Assembly (NCBI GenBank): GCA_034435675.1
Contig: DAOTWP010000344.1
Coordinates: 1 to 41,640, forward strand
Source of the DNA: DAOTWP01 sp034435675
GTDB taxonomy: Bacteria; Chloroflexota; Anaerolineae; Aggregatilineales; Phototrophicaceae
Direction of reading: 5' to 3'
Length of the DNA: 41,640 bases
Part shown: positions 1 to 7,288 of the stretch, piece by piece
Numbering within the stretch: position 1 is the stretch's first letter
Layout: each line of letters starts with the position of its first letter
The notes under the pieces: model-generated
The model's input: the letters and a program-made list of their open reading frames with translations, nothing else
What the model was told of the DNA's origin: nothing
Database searches by the model: none
Program-made: the position numbers and the translations under genes

Positions 1-200
1 ATGAGCAGGTGCGTGGCGTCGTCCACCAGCGGCAGCAAATTCAAACCGAGTGTGCCGCCGTCCAGCAGCGCGAAGCCTTGCGGTTCGCCGAACTTCGCTT
101 GCAGCGCCCGCACAGCATGCACGCCGACGCCTTCATCCGTGTTCAGGATATTGCCGATGCCCAGTACCAGCACTCGCCTGTCAGTTTTATTCGGAGTCAT
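1..200 (-). CDS. hynD: [NiFe]-hydrogenase maturation protease (HyaD/HynD type), N-terminal part, cut by the window edge
   Basis: Reading leftwards from an ATG at 200, preceded by a GAGGTG ribosome binding site, the frame is open to base 1 and gives 66 residues. It starts with a beta strand and the family motif GIGNILNTDEGVG (about residues 14-26), followed by LLDGGTLGLNLLPLVDD. In the HybD/HyaD family the Glu of the first motif is one of the metal (Ni) ligands. These endopeptidases clip the C-terminal extension of the hydrogenase large subunit after Ni insertion. The gene lies directly downstream of the large subunit gene, which ends at 379 with a C-terminal extension needing such a cut. The C-terminal half, with the remaining Asp and His ligands, is outside the window. 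The family call is firm; the symbol is by synteny with Thiocapsa hynSL. Confidence 0.88.
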   Translation of the reverse strand, partial: MTPNKTDRRVLVLGIGNILNTDEGVGVHAVRALQAKFGEPQGFALLDGGTLGLNLLPLVDDATHLL

Positions 201-322
201 CACTACACCTCAGTGCCTTAGATGCTGTCAGCCTGCTTTTCGTTACCCGTTTCGGCTGCCGTTTGCTGGTCGTCGGGTGCATCCGCGCCGCGTCAGGCGC
301 GTGTGCGCCGCGGGCAGAGAAA

Positions 323-348
323 GGGCGCGGTCAGCGGTGACTGCGCCC
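323..348. repeat. Inverted repeat/hairpin between hynL and the protease gene
   Basis: Arms of 11 bases (323-333 and 338-348) match with one mismatch around a 4-base loop. On the minus strand the stem is followed by TTTCTC, which is only a weak U-tract. It may act as a partial terminator or an mRNA-stabilising 3' end after hynL. The rest of the 178-bp spacer shows nothing else. Confidence 0.45.
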
Positions 349-378
349 CCAGGACACTGCGACTACAGGTATCCCCGC

Positions 379-2127
379 CTACAACACGCGGCACGCCAGA
401 CCGGGCGTGGCGTCCACTTCACCAAGATCCTTGCCGTTGACATCCATCAGGTGAATGGCACAGGACATGCAGGGGTCAAAGCTGTGGATTGTGCGCAGGA
501 TTTCCAGCGGTTGTTCCGGGTCTGCCATCGGCGTGCCCACCAGCGACGACTCATACGGGCTGGGCTGCCCCAGATGGTCACGCGGCGATCCGTTCCATGT
601 GGTCGGCACAACAAGCTGGTAATTGCTGATCGTGCCATTGTCAATCACCACCCAGTGACCGAGCGCGCCGCGCGGCGCTTCGTGCCAGCCGAAGCCCTCG
701 GCGTGTCCGGGCCATGTGCGCGGTTCCCAGCGCGTGCCGTTCCAGTTATCCAGATCACCGCCAGCGATATTGGCAACGAGGTCGTTGTTCCATCCTGCCA
801 TTTGATCGGCGATGACTTTGGTTTCGATGGCGCGCGCCGCTGTGCGTCCCAGTGTCGAGAACACCGCTTCAATCGGCGCGTCCAGTGCCGCCAGCGTCGA
901 GTCGACCAGTTCGCGCACCTGCGCGTTGCCGCTGGCGTACATCATCAGCACGCGCGCCAGCGGACCGACTTCCATCGGTTTTTCGCGGAAGCGCGGCGCT
1001 TTCATCCAGCTATAGGCGTTTTCGACTTCGAGGTGCTCATAGGGCGGCGTGGGTCCGGTGTAGTTGAGGGCGGTTTCGCCTTCAAAGGGGTGCAGACCGC
1101 TGTCTTTGCCGCCGCTGTAGTCATACCACGAACGGGCGATGAACTCCTTCACTTCCGCGAAGTCTTTCGGGTCCGGCACGATCACATTTGCCAGATCACG
1201 ATCCATGATCACGCCGCGCGGCACAAACTGGTTGCTCGTATCGCGCGGGTCGCCCAGCGGGAACTCGCCCCAGCTCAGGAAGTTGCCGGTATTTTCGCCA
1301 TAACCTGCCCACTCTTTATAGAACGGCGCAATCGCCAGCAGGTCGGGCAGGTAGACCTGATCCACAAAGGTCTGAATGCTGCTGATGACATTCTGAATCA
1401 GGCTGAGACCTTCGGCATTGAGGGCAACATCGCCCGCCGGGTTGATCGCTGTTGGCACACCGCCGACCACGAAGTTCGGGTGCGGGTTTTTGCCGCCGAA
1501 CAGCGCATGCAGTTTGACGACATCACGCTGCCAGTCCAGCGCTTCCAGATAGTGCGCCGTCGCCAGCAGGTTGACTTCTGGCGGCAGCTTGTACGCCGGG
1601 TGTCCCCAGTAGGCGTTGGCAAACAGCCCCAACTGCCCGCTGTCCACAATCGCCTTGACCTGATCCTGCACCTGCTTGAAGTATCCCGGCGAAGCGTTGG
1701 GATGATTCGGCGAAATCGTCTGCTGAATCTGGGCGGTTGCCGCCGGGTCGGCGCTCAAGCCAGACACGATGTCCACCCAATCCAGCGCGTGCAGGTGATA
1801 AAAGTGCATCACATGGTCGTGGACGAACTGCTGGGCAACCATCAGGTTACGGATCAGATTGGCGTTGCGCGGGATGGTGATGTCCAGCGCGTCTTCAACG
1901 GCACGCAAGGATGCAAACGAATGGACGGTGGTGCAAACGCCGCAGACACGCTGGGTGAACGCCCAGGCGTCGCGCGGGTCGCGCCCCCGCAGGATTATTT
2001 CGATGCCGCGTACCTGGGTGCCGGAGCTGTACGCCGCCGTGATGTTGTTCTCGGCATCCAGTTCCGCCTCGATACGCAGATGACCTTCAATACGGGTAAT
2101 GGGATCAACAACAATACGCTCTGTCAT
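379..2127 (-). CDS. hynL: [NiFe]-hydrogenase large (catalytic) subunit, group 1 Isp-type
   Basis: This 582-residue protein carries the Ni-Fe active site of an H2-activating hydrogenase. The N-terminal L1 motif RVCGVCTTVH (Cys62 and Cys65) and the C-terminal L2 motif DPCMSCAIH (Cys553, Cys556, His559) supply the four cysteine ligands. Twenty-three residues follow His559, the expected site of cleavage by the maturation protease whose gene is next downstream. An AGAGGA ribosome binding site precedes the ATG at 2127, and the gap to isp2 is 14 bp. The overall length and the GTQVRGIE, RGRDPRDA and NPHPNFVVGG regions are typical of membrane-bound or periplasmic uptake-type enzymes. The gene order small subunit-isp1-isp2-large subunit places it in the Isp-linked class (group 1e in the hydrogenase classification). 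It has no signal peptide and is expected to be co-exported with the Tat-bearing small subunit. Confidence 0.97.
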   Translation of the reverse strand: MTERIVVDPITRIEGHLRIEAELDAENNITAAYSSGTQVRGIEIILRGRDPRDAWAFTQRVCGVCTTVHSFASLRAVEDALDITIPRNANLIRNLMVAQQFVHDHVMHFYHLHALDWVDIVSGLSADPAATAQIQQTISPNHPNASPGYFKQVQDQVKAIVDSGQLGLFANAYWGHPAYKLPPEVNLLATAHYLEALDWQRDVVKLHALFGGKNPHPNFVVGGVPTAINPAGDVALNAEGLSLIQNVISSIQTFVDQVYLPDLLAIAPFYKEWAGYGENTGNFLSWGEFPLGDPRDTSNQFVPRGVIMDRDLANVIVPDPKDFAEVKEFIARSWYDYSGGKDSGLHPFEGETALNYTGPTPPYEHLEVENAYSWMKAPRFREKPMEVGPLARVLMMYASGNAQVRELVDSTLAALDAPIEAVFSTLGRTAARAIETKVIADQMAGWNNDLVANIAGGDLDNWNGTRWEPRTWPGHAEGFGWHEAPRGALGHWVVIDNGTISNYQLVVPTTWNGSPRDHLGQPSPYESSLVGTPMADPEQPLEILRTIHSFDPCMSCAIHLMDVNGKDLGEVDATPGLACRVL

Positions 2128-2141
2128 GAGTGGATCCTCTC

Positions 2142-3413
2142 TTATTTCACCAGGTTATCGGCAACAAGCTGCGCGAGTCCCAGCACTTCCCAGTCCAGCG
2201 CGAAATGATCCACACAATCCAGGAACTGAAGGCGGCAGTTTGAACAGGTCATGGCGACTTTGTGCGCGCCAGTTTTGTTGATCTGGTCAAGTTTGACAGT
2301 GAACGCGGCGCGGCGCACGGTATCCGCCGCTTTGGTCGCAATCACCCCACCACCCCCACCGCAGCAGAAAGCCTCTTCGCGGTTGGGCGTCATTTCAACG
2401 AAGTTGCTGCCCGCCAACTGCTTGAGCACGTCGCGCGGCTGGTCGAAGTTGCCACCCCGGCGCTGAATCTTGCAGGCGTCATGGAAGGTCACTTTTTCTG
2501 TGAGGACACCGGGTTTGACCTTGATCTTGCCGCTGTCCAGCAGTTCGCCGATCACCTCGGTGATGTGCACAATTTCAAACGGCAGGGTTTCGCCCAGCAG
2601 GTTGGCAGCGCGGAAGCGCAGGTTGTCATAGGCGTGACCACATTCCGAGACGATCACGCGCTTGACCTTCATGCGCTTCGCCGGTTCGATGATGCGGCGC
2701 ACGATAAACGTTTCCAGTTCATCCGAGCCAGCATACAGCCCGAAGTTGGTCACTTCGCGCGCTGCTTTGCTCAGGGTCCAGTTGATACCCCCGGCGTCGA
2801 GGATTTTGGCAATCGCGGCGATGTTGTCCGGGAACTTCATGATTTCGATGGACGAGAAGACCAGCAGCGCGTCGGCTCCCGCTTTGTCAATCGGCAGGTC
2901 AACTTCCCAGTCTTCCTGAATCCACTCCATGCGGTCGTCGAAGGTATCGTCATCCACACCGAGCGGGCTGCCCACTTCAAGCTGGTTATCCAGCGCCTGC
3001 TGGAGGTCTTCCGGCGTCAGCCCGGCGGCATGCAGCCCGGAACGCGCCATATGGATCAGGTCGGCAATCTGGATGCCCATCGGGCAGACCAGTGAACAGC
3101 GCTGGCACATGGTGCAGGCGTGGTAGTCATATTCGACCCACTGTTCCAGGTCGGCTTCGGTGACGCGCTTTTCCAGCCCCAGCGCGACTTTCAGCCGCCC
3201 AATGGGTGTAAAGCGCTGTTCATACAGCCGCCGCACCAGTTCCACTTTCCAGATCGGCGTATATTCCGGCTTGCCGGTAGCGATATAAAAGTGACAGGCT
3301 TCTGCGCAGATGCCGCAGCGGGTACAGGCTTCTAGCTGTGCGGCAACCGCTGCCCCCACTTCTTTGATATAGGTGTTTAACGCGGTTTCGCGTACTTTGC
3401 CATTGCTTGCCAT
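2142..3413 (-). CDS. isp2: Isp2: DsrK/HdrD-like iron-sulfur protein of the hydrogenase complex
   Basis: The protein has 423 residues. A two-cluster 4Fe-4S domain comes first (Cys30, 33, 36, 40 and Cys100, 103, 106, 110). A C-terminal CCG domain has Cys314, Cys350-351 and Cys390/Cys393, i.e. C-X35-CC-X38-CXXC, the signature of the noncubane cluster of heterodisulfide reductase HdrB/HdrD and DsrK. A first CCG repeat around residues 175-275 is degenerate and keeps only a SECGHAY remnant. There is no signal peptide or membrane segment, so it is cytoplasmic. In Thiocapsa, Isp2 carries electrons between the membrane cytochrome Isp1 and cytoplasmic partners. A GGAGGTG site precedes the start, and the gene is 12 bp after isp1. 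The partner that the catalytic cluster reduces or oxidises here is unknown; the upstream lipoyl and TusA/DsrE proteins are candidates. Confidence 0.93.
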   Translation of the reverse strand: MASNGKVRETALNTYIKEVGAAVAAQLEACTRCGICAEACHFYIATGKPEYTPIWKVELVRRLYEQRFTPIGRLKVALGLEKRVTEADLEQWVEYDYHACTMCQRCSLVCPMGIQIADLIHMARSGLHAAGLTPEDLQQALDNQLEVGSPLGVDDDTFDDRMEWIQEDWEVDLPIDKAGADALLVFSSIEIMKFPDNIAAIAKILDAGGINWTLSKAAREVTNFGLYAGSDELETFIVRRIIEPAKRMKVKRVIVSECGHAYDNLRFRAANLLGETLPFEIVHITEVIGELLDSGKIKVKPGVLTEKVTFHDACKIQRRGGNFDQPRDVLKQLAGSNFVEMTPNREEAFCCGGGGGVIATKAADTVRRAAFTVKLDQINKTGAHKVAMTCSNCRLQFLDCVDHFALDWEVLGLAQLVADNLVK

Positions 3414-3425
3414 GCGACACCTCCG

Positions 3426-4106
3426 TTAGGGTTTCGCGCCGCGCTGGGCAAAACGCGCGCCGTGTCTTGGCTTGGTGATGAAGTAAAAGACGAAGTGTGA
3501 AATCCGGCTCAACGGGATCCAGAACAGCAGGATGTCAACCGTCAGGACATGGATGGTGTAAATCTGTTCGTAAGGCAGGAACAGCCGGTGGGTCATGAAG
3601 AAGCCGGTGACGAACGGCAAAAACACGATAATCAGGTTCAGAAAATCGGGCGGGCGGCTCAGCAGCCGCAGCACCGGGTGGTACAGGCGGTTGAAGAACA
3701 GCACGATCAGCGCGATGATCGTGATTGCCGCGAAGAAGTCAATGATCGGCAGGGGCAGCGTGGGCCAGCGGAAGCCCAGCACGGATTCCCATGCCAGCAC
3801 ATGCGCCGCGCCCAGAAAGACCACGACGAACAAGCCGACATGGAAGATGCCGCCCGCCAGGTATGTCACCGGGTTGCGATTTGCCGCCTCGCGGATACGC
3901 GGCAGGAACGGGAAAATGACCAGTGGGCGCAGCAGATTCACCGTACCGCCCACGACCTTGCTGTGTTTGCTGGGGACATGATCGCGTTTCCAGCCGAGCA
4001 TGATGACGCTGATCAGCCGGTAGAACATGCCGAAGATAAAGAACAGCAGCGCGGCGGTGAACAATGGTCCGCGCACAAAGAGCATGGCATCCGTAACGCC
4101 GTTCAT
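3426..4106 (-). CDS. isp1: Isp1: NarI-like membrane cytochrome b subunit
   Basis: The 226-residue integral membrane protein has about five hydrophobic helices (near residues 9-30, 78-105, 120-142, 155-172, 183-210). Histidines lie inside or at the ends of these helices (GIFHVGL, GAAHVLA, YTIHVLTVD, RISHFVFYF), which suits two haem b groups as in NarI and DsrM. It would move electrons across the membrane between the periplasmic hydrogenase and cytoplasmic Isp2. The start ATG overlaps the hynS stop by four bases (ATGA), and a strong GGAGGAGG site lies just upstream inside hynS, which indicates translational coupling. The family assignment rests on topology, histidine placement and the gene's position between hynS and isp2. 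Confidence 0.92.
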   Translation of the reverse strand: MNGVTDAMLFVRGPLFTAALLFFIFGMFYRLISVIMLGWKRDHVPSKHSKVVGGTVNLLRPLVIFPFLPRIREAANRNPVTYLAGGIFHVGLFVVVFLGAAHVLAWESVLGFRWPTLPLPIIDFFAAITIIALIVLFFNRLYHPVLRLLSRPPDFLNLIIVFLPFVTGFFMTHRLFLPYEQIYTIHVLTVDILLFWIPLSRISHFVFYFITKPRHGARFAQRGAKP

Positions 4107-5203
4107 GAGTTGTCCTCCTCCTTATCCGCCGGGACCTGCGCAGGAGTCGCCTGTTCGGCACGGCGCTTAGTGGCGGCGTTGGCGGCGGCAGCACCTGCCC
4201 CCGCAGCGATGCCCACTGCCGCAGCACCTGCCGCAGCAGTCAGGTTGGGCACGTCAATCAGCGCGCTTTGCCCCTGATAGAACCCGGCAGAATCCCAGAA
4301 GTTCGGCTCTGAACAACCCAGACAGGGATGCCCAGCCTGCACGGGCCAGCTTGTGCCTTCATTCCATTTGACCGATGGGCAGGCGTTGTAGGTTGTGGGA
4401 CCCTTGCAGCCCAGTTTGAACAGGCAGTAACCGGCTTTGTAGCCTTCGTCGCCAAAGCTGTTGGCGAACAATCCAGCATCGTAGAAGCCGCGCCGCACGC
4501 AGCGGTCATGCACCGTTTGCCCGTAAAACATCTTCGGGCGGTTGAGCCGGTCGAGTTCGGGCAGCGTGCCCAGCAGCAGGATATGGGCGATGGTGTTGGT
4601 CATTACTTCCGGGATGGGCGGGCAGCCCGGCACGTTGATAATCGGCTTGTCGGTAATCAGCTCCCAGACGCCGTGCGCACCAGTCGGGTTGGGCTTGGCG
4701 GCAGGAATACCGCCGAACGCCGCGCAGTTGCCGACCGAAACGATTGCCATGGCGCCGGCTGCGGCTTCGCGCAGGATGTCTTCTGCGGCGCGCCCGCCAA
4801 TGCTGGTCATGCCAAAGCCCGTAGGCACACTGCCTTCGACCACCAGCACGTAGTTGCCGGCATATGCCTGCATGACTGCCTGCTTGGCGGCTTCTGCCTG
4901 ATGCCCCGCCGCTGCCATCAACGTTTCGTGGTAGTCCAGCGAGATATCGTTGAGGATCAGCCGCGCCAGACTGGGGTTATAGGAGCGTGTAATCGCTTCT
5001 GAGCAGCCGGTGCAGTCCTGGAAATGCAGCCAGATCACCGGCACACGGGTGCGGGTTTCCATCTGGGCAATCACCCGCCCCACCTGTGAATATTCCAGCC
5101 CCAGCATCGCCGTCGTGATAGTGGCAATCTTCAAAAAGTCACGGCGCGAGATGCCCCGCTTTTGTAACGCCTGATAAATGGTATCATCTTTGTTCTGAAA
5201 CAT
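4103..5203 (-). CDS. hynS: [NiFe]-hydrogenase small subunit with Tat signal
   Basis: The 366-residue protein passes electrons from the Ni-Fe site through three iron-sulfur clusters. The N-terminus holds a textbook Tat signal, SRRDFLK (Arg20-Arg21), then a hydrophobic stretch. Proximal cluster ligands begin at CTGCSE (Cys64, Cys67) and continue in SVGNCAAFGG and NVPGCPPIPE. The HDRC, GYCLFKLGCKG and YNACP...CLGCSEPNFWD segments hold the medial and distal clusters. The C-terminus has an Ala/Gly-rich hydrophobic segment that may anchor it next to Isp1, then a charged tail. I chose the ATG at 5203 because GGGGGTG precedes it and it puts the RR at the usual place; an in-frame ATG at 5323 would add 40 residues but has no ribosome binding site. 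A 233-bp structured spacer separates it from lbpA. Confidence 0.96.
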   Translation of the reverse strand: MFQNKDDTIYQALQKRGISRRDFLKIATITTAMLGLEYSQVGRVIAQMETRTRVPVIWLHFQDCTGCSEAITRSYNPSLARLILNDISLDYHETLMAAAGHQAEAAKQAVMQAYAGNYVLVVEGSVPTGFGMTSIGGRAAEDILREAAAGAMAIVSVGNCAAFGGIPAAKPNPTGAHGVWELITDKPIINVPGCPPIPEVMTNTIAHILLLGTLPELDRLNRPKMFYGQTVHDRCVRRGFYDAGLFANSFGDEGYKAGYCLFKLGCKGPTTYNACPSVKWNEGTSWPVQAGHPCLGCSEPNFWDSAGFYQGQSALIDVPNLTAAAGAAAVGIAAGAGAAAANAATKRRAEQATPAQVPADKEEDNS

Positions 5204-5340
5204 GGTCACCCCCAGAAAATGCAGTAGTTGAGGTGTGGGTCTGCTGGTCGAGCAGTCCAGCACGAGATGAGCGCACCGGGCGAGCAAGGGGTTAACCCTC
5301 TGTTCAGCAGGCAGCTTCATCATGCAGGTCTACTCGTTTG

Positions 5341-5418
5341 CCCTGTGGACAGTTTTCAGGCGTCAGGTTGTCGTCGCTCGTGACGTCCGCTGCACGCCTG
5401 CTGCGTCAATCCACAGGG
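5341..5418 (-). other. Nested inverted repeats in the spacer ahead of hynS (possible structured leader)
   Basis: The 233-bp gap between lbpA and hynS contains a perfect 9-bp inverted repeat, CCCTGTGGA at 5341-5349 with TCCACAGGG at 5410-5418. Nested inside is a 7-bp pair, CAGGCGT at 5357-5363 with ACGCCTG at 5394-5400, and an innermost short CGTC/GACG pair. Together they could fold as one long interrupted hairpin of about 78 nt in the hynS leader. A 10-bp palindrome GGGTTAACCC lies further downstream at 5289-5298. No U-tract follows, so this does not look like a simple terminator. I see no clear promoter in the spacer. It could set the expression ratio between the sulfur-carrier genes and the hydrogenase genes. 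Confidence 0.5.
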
Positions 5419-5436
5419 GGACCCCAGCAGACAAAA

Positions 5437-5880
5437 TCATGCACAGGAGAATCCCTGTTCCTCCATAAATTGCTTGTAGGCTTCAACGGCTGCCGCACCG
5501 GTCAGCAGTTCGTCCTTCTGTTTGTCCCAGTCCGCCACCTCAAATTCCGCGACCCAGCCTTTGCCATAGGGGTCAACGACGACGATATTCGGGTTATCCT
5601 TGATCGCCTCGTTAACACTGGCAAGGATGCCGGTCACGGGGGTGGGGATCGGTCCAACATATTTGCTGCTCTCCATTGTGCCGATGCTCTTGCCGCGTTC
5701 CAGTTCGCCGCCAATCTTCTTGGAGCGCGGCGTGACTGCCGTCAGGTTGCCCGCCATTTTGGTGGCGACCACCGTCAGCCCTACACGCACTTTGCCGTCT
5801 TCGGTGGGCAGTGCCCAGCAGTGTTTCTCCAGAAAGTAGTACAGGTTCTCAGGCACTTCGCAGCCGTTTATCGCTGCCAT
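5437..5880 (-). CDS. lbpA: GcvH-like lipoate-binding protein (LbpA type)
   Basis: The 147-residue protein has the hybrid-motif lipoyl domain of glycine cleavage H proteins. The modified lysine is Lys73 in MESSKYVGP, followed by PTPVTGILASVNEAI and NPNIVVVDPYGKGW. No glycine cleavage genes (gcvT, gcvP) are nearby. Instead it sits 18 bp after a dsrE gene and before the hydrogenase genes. In sulfur oxidisers that use the sHdr pathway, GcvH-like LbpA proteins encoded with hdr-like, dsrE and tusA genes carry sulfur intermediates on lipoate. The extra Cys7, Cys21 and near-terminal Cys146 are not needed for glycine cleavage. An AAAGGAG site precedes the start. The lipoyl-protein call is firm; the sulfur role is inferred from context, as no full shdr cluster is in view. 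Confidence 0.9.
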   Translation of the reverse strand: MAAINGCEVPENLYYFLEKHCWALPTEDGKVRVGLTVVATKMAGNLTAVTPRSKKIGGELERGKSIGTMESSKYVGPIPTPVTGILASVNEAIKDNPNIVVVDPYGKGWVAEFEVADWDKQKDELLTGAAAVEAYKQFMEEQGFSCA

Positions 5881-5898
5881 CGTAAGCTCCTTTCAGGA

Positions 5899-6270
5899 TC
5901 AGAAGGTCAGGACTTTGCCGGCGTCGTCCGCCAGTTCCCACATCTTGGCACCGCCGCCGAACTGCACGTAATCGATCAGATCCGCTTCTTTCAGCCCGTG
6001 CAGTTCCATCGAAGCAGAGCAGCAGTAGAAGGGGATTTCAGCGTCAATGCAGTCCTGCATATACTTGGCAACATTTTCGCCACCCTCGCGCGGGTAGACG
6101 GTTTCAGCGACACCTTTCTCCAGCAGGGTTGTGCCGTCGATGGTGAAGAACATTTCGACTTCATAGTCCATCGCCGCGGCAAGGCTGGCGAAAAAGAACG
6201 GCGTGGCGCAGCGGCGCGGGGTATCTTTGCCGCTGGTCATCACGATCAGGATTTTGTTGTCATCCGCCAT
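5899..6270 (-). CDS. DsrE-family sulfur carrier protein
   Basis: The 123-residue protein has the small alpha/beta DsrE fold: KILIVMTSGKDTPRRCATPFF at the start, a hydrophobic second strand (YEVEMFFTIDG), and the conserved cysteine region FYCCSASMELHGL with Cys83-Cys84. Two further cysteines (Cys21, Cys74) are present. DsrE proteins carry sulfur as persulfide on the conserved cysteine and exchange it with TusA. The gene starts 134 bp after the upstream DsrE2-type gene, with a hairpin in the gap, and ends 18 bp before lbpA. AGAGGA lies upstream of the ATG. It resembles the DsrE3-like forms of sulfur-oxidation gene clusters, but I cannot fix the subfamily by eye. Confidence 0.88.
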   Translation of the reverse strand: MADDNKILIVMTSGKDTPRRCATPFFFASLAAAMDYEVEMFFTIDGTTLLEKGVAETVYPREGGENVAKYMQDCIDAEIPFYCCSASMELHGLKEADLIDYVQFGGGAKMWELADDAGKVLTF

Positions 6271-6338
6271 AGTTCAGAGTCCTCTAAGTTGGCTTGAATA
6301 AGCTGCCGGTCTTTCAGAAAAGCAAACGGTTACTGCAA

Positions 6339-6383
6339 GCGTCTGCGCCGTATCCCGGTTCAATGGCGCGGGTGCGCAGACGC
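6339..6383. repeat. Perfect 10-bp inverted repeat between two dsrE genes
   Basis: GCGTCTGCGC at 6339-6348 is the exact reverse complement of 6374-6383, with a 25-base loop. It lies in the 134-bp gap of the operon. No U-tract follows on the minus strand, so an mRNA processing or stabilising hairpin is more likely than a terminator. Confidence 0.55.
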
Positions 6384-6404
6384 AAAATTCCAATCTGTTC
6401 GCTG

Positions 6405-6878
6405 TCACATATACAGGGTGATATCCGCGTCGGCTGCATATTCGAGGAAGGTGGCAGCCCCGCCAATTTCAACGCCGTCAATCAGGTCTTCGCGTTTGAT
6501 GCTCATCACGTCCATCGTCATCTGGCAGGCGATCATCCGCACACCAAATTCGACACAGCTTTCCAGCAACTGCGGGATCGTCGCCGTGCCCGCTTTGGAC
6601 ATCCAATTCTTCATCATGCCGGTTGCCATGCTGCTCATGCCGGGCAGCATCCCCACCACTGAGGGGATGGCGATCGGCATTGCCGGGTTGCCAATGGCGC
6701 TGACTTTGAGATTAGGCATGCGCTGTTTATGCAGAATATAAAGCCCGTAGAAGGTGAAAAAGACCGCTACTTCAAAATCCATCGCCACGGCGGTCGAGGC
6801 AAGAATCAGGGGTGGATAGGCGGTATCCAGCCCACCGTTCGCGGCGATCAACGCCATACGTTTCGGCTGTTCGTTCAT
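6405..6878 (-). CDS. DsrE2-type protein (DsrE/DsrF/DrsH-like family)
   Basis: The 157-residue protein matches the longer DsrE2 type. It has AYPPLILASTAVAMDFEVAVFF near the N-terminus, a Met/Pro-rich hydrophobic middle (NPAMPIAIPSVVGMLPG, then MSSMATGMMK), and the conserved VRMIACQMTMDVMSIKREDLIDG with Cys118. Cys108 is a second cysteine. The Cys118 segment would hold the persulfide. The ATG at 6878 is two bases after the stop of the preceding dsrE gene, and a longer in-frame start at 6995 would run through that gene, so I rejected it. The short spacing suggests translational coupling. The central hydrophobic stretch may give membrane association, which is reported for this subfamily. Confidence 0.9.
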   Translation of the reverse strand: MNEQPKRMALIAANGGLDTAYPPLILASTAVAMDFEVAVFFTFYGLYILHKQRMPNLKVSAIGNPAMPIAIPSVVGMLPGMSSMATGMMKNWMSKAGTATIPQLLESCVEFGVRMIACQMTMDVMSIKREDLIDGVEIGGAATFLEYAADADITLYM

Positions 6879-6880
6879 GG

Positions 6881-7246
6881 TTAGTACACCAGCGTATTGG
6901 TTGCGGCGGCGATTTCGGCAACGAGCGTGGCGGCATTGACGACCAGCGCGCCCTCGACCATTTCTTCCGCCGTGATTTTGCGGGACTTTACGCACGGACC
7001 GCAGACATACATCTTGCCGCCCGCTTCCAGGTAGGCGTCCATCAGCTCTTTCATCGGCGGAAAATCCTGCACATGGACGCGCCCAACAAGGTCTTTCATC
7101 ATCAACCAGACGCCTTCGCTCTGGAACGCCATCGCAACGTCTACGTCTGATGCCTGTGCTGCTGTCGCCATCACAAAGGGGATCGTCGCCATTTCGGGGT
7201 TGCTGGGACCGTGCGTGACCAGAATTACCAGTTTTTCACTCATCAT
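6881..7246 (-). CDS. DsrE-family protein with CxxC
   Basis: The 121-residue protein has an N-terminal KLVILVTHGPSNPEMATIPF strand-loop, a VDVAMAFQSEGVWLM strand, and a cysteine segment MYVCGPCVKSRKI with Cys82 and Cys85. The C-terminal ALVVNAATLVAEIAAATNTLVY is typical of this DsrE-like branch. It lies between tusA (42-bp gap) and the DsrE2 gene (2-bp gap), so the four form one sulfur-transfer set. Two adjacent ATGs at 7246 and 7243 can serve as starts after an AAAAGG site; I take the first. Function is assumed to be persulfide carriage or sulfur reduction with TusA; the CxxC could also act as a redox pair. Confidence 0.87.
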   Translation of the reverse strand: MMSEKLVILVTHGPSNPEMATIPFVMATAAQASDVDVAMAFQSEGVWLMMKDLVGRVHVQDFPPMKELMDAYLEAGGKMYVCGPCVKSRKITAEEMVEGALVVNAATLVAEIAAATNTLVY

Positions 7247-7288
7247 GTTTTGCCTTTTCTGCGCAGCCGTGTGCAGCCACGCCTGCAA

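Noticed and set aside
1..2208. 735-residue plus-strand open frame opposite hynL and hynD
   Set aside because: It is antisense to a certain hydrogenase gene, is rich in Arg, His and Cys, and matches no family; it arises from the high-GC third positions of the real gene.
2262..3095. 277-residue plus-strand frame opposite isp2
   Set aside because: Shadow of isp2, whose cluster-binding cysteines are all intact; no ribosome binding site or family motif.
5204..5323. 40-residue N-terminal extension of the hydrogenase small subunit from an ATG at 5323
   Set aside because: There is no ribosome binding site, it would bury the Tat signal, and it runs through the structured leader.
5437..5880. Glycine cleavage system H protein as the function of the lipoyl protein
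   Set aside because: No gcvT or gcvP is nearby, and the gene lies between dsrE and hydrogenase genes; the LbpA-type reading fits the context better, though it is not proven.
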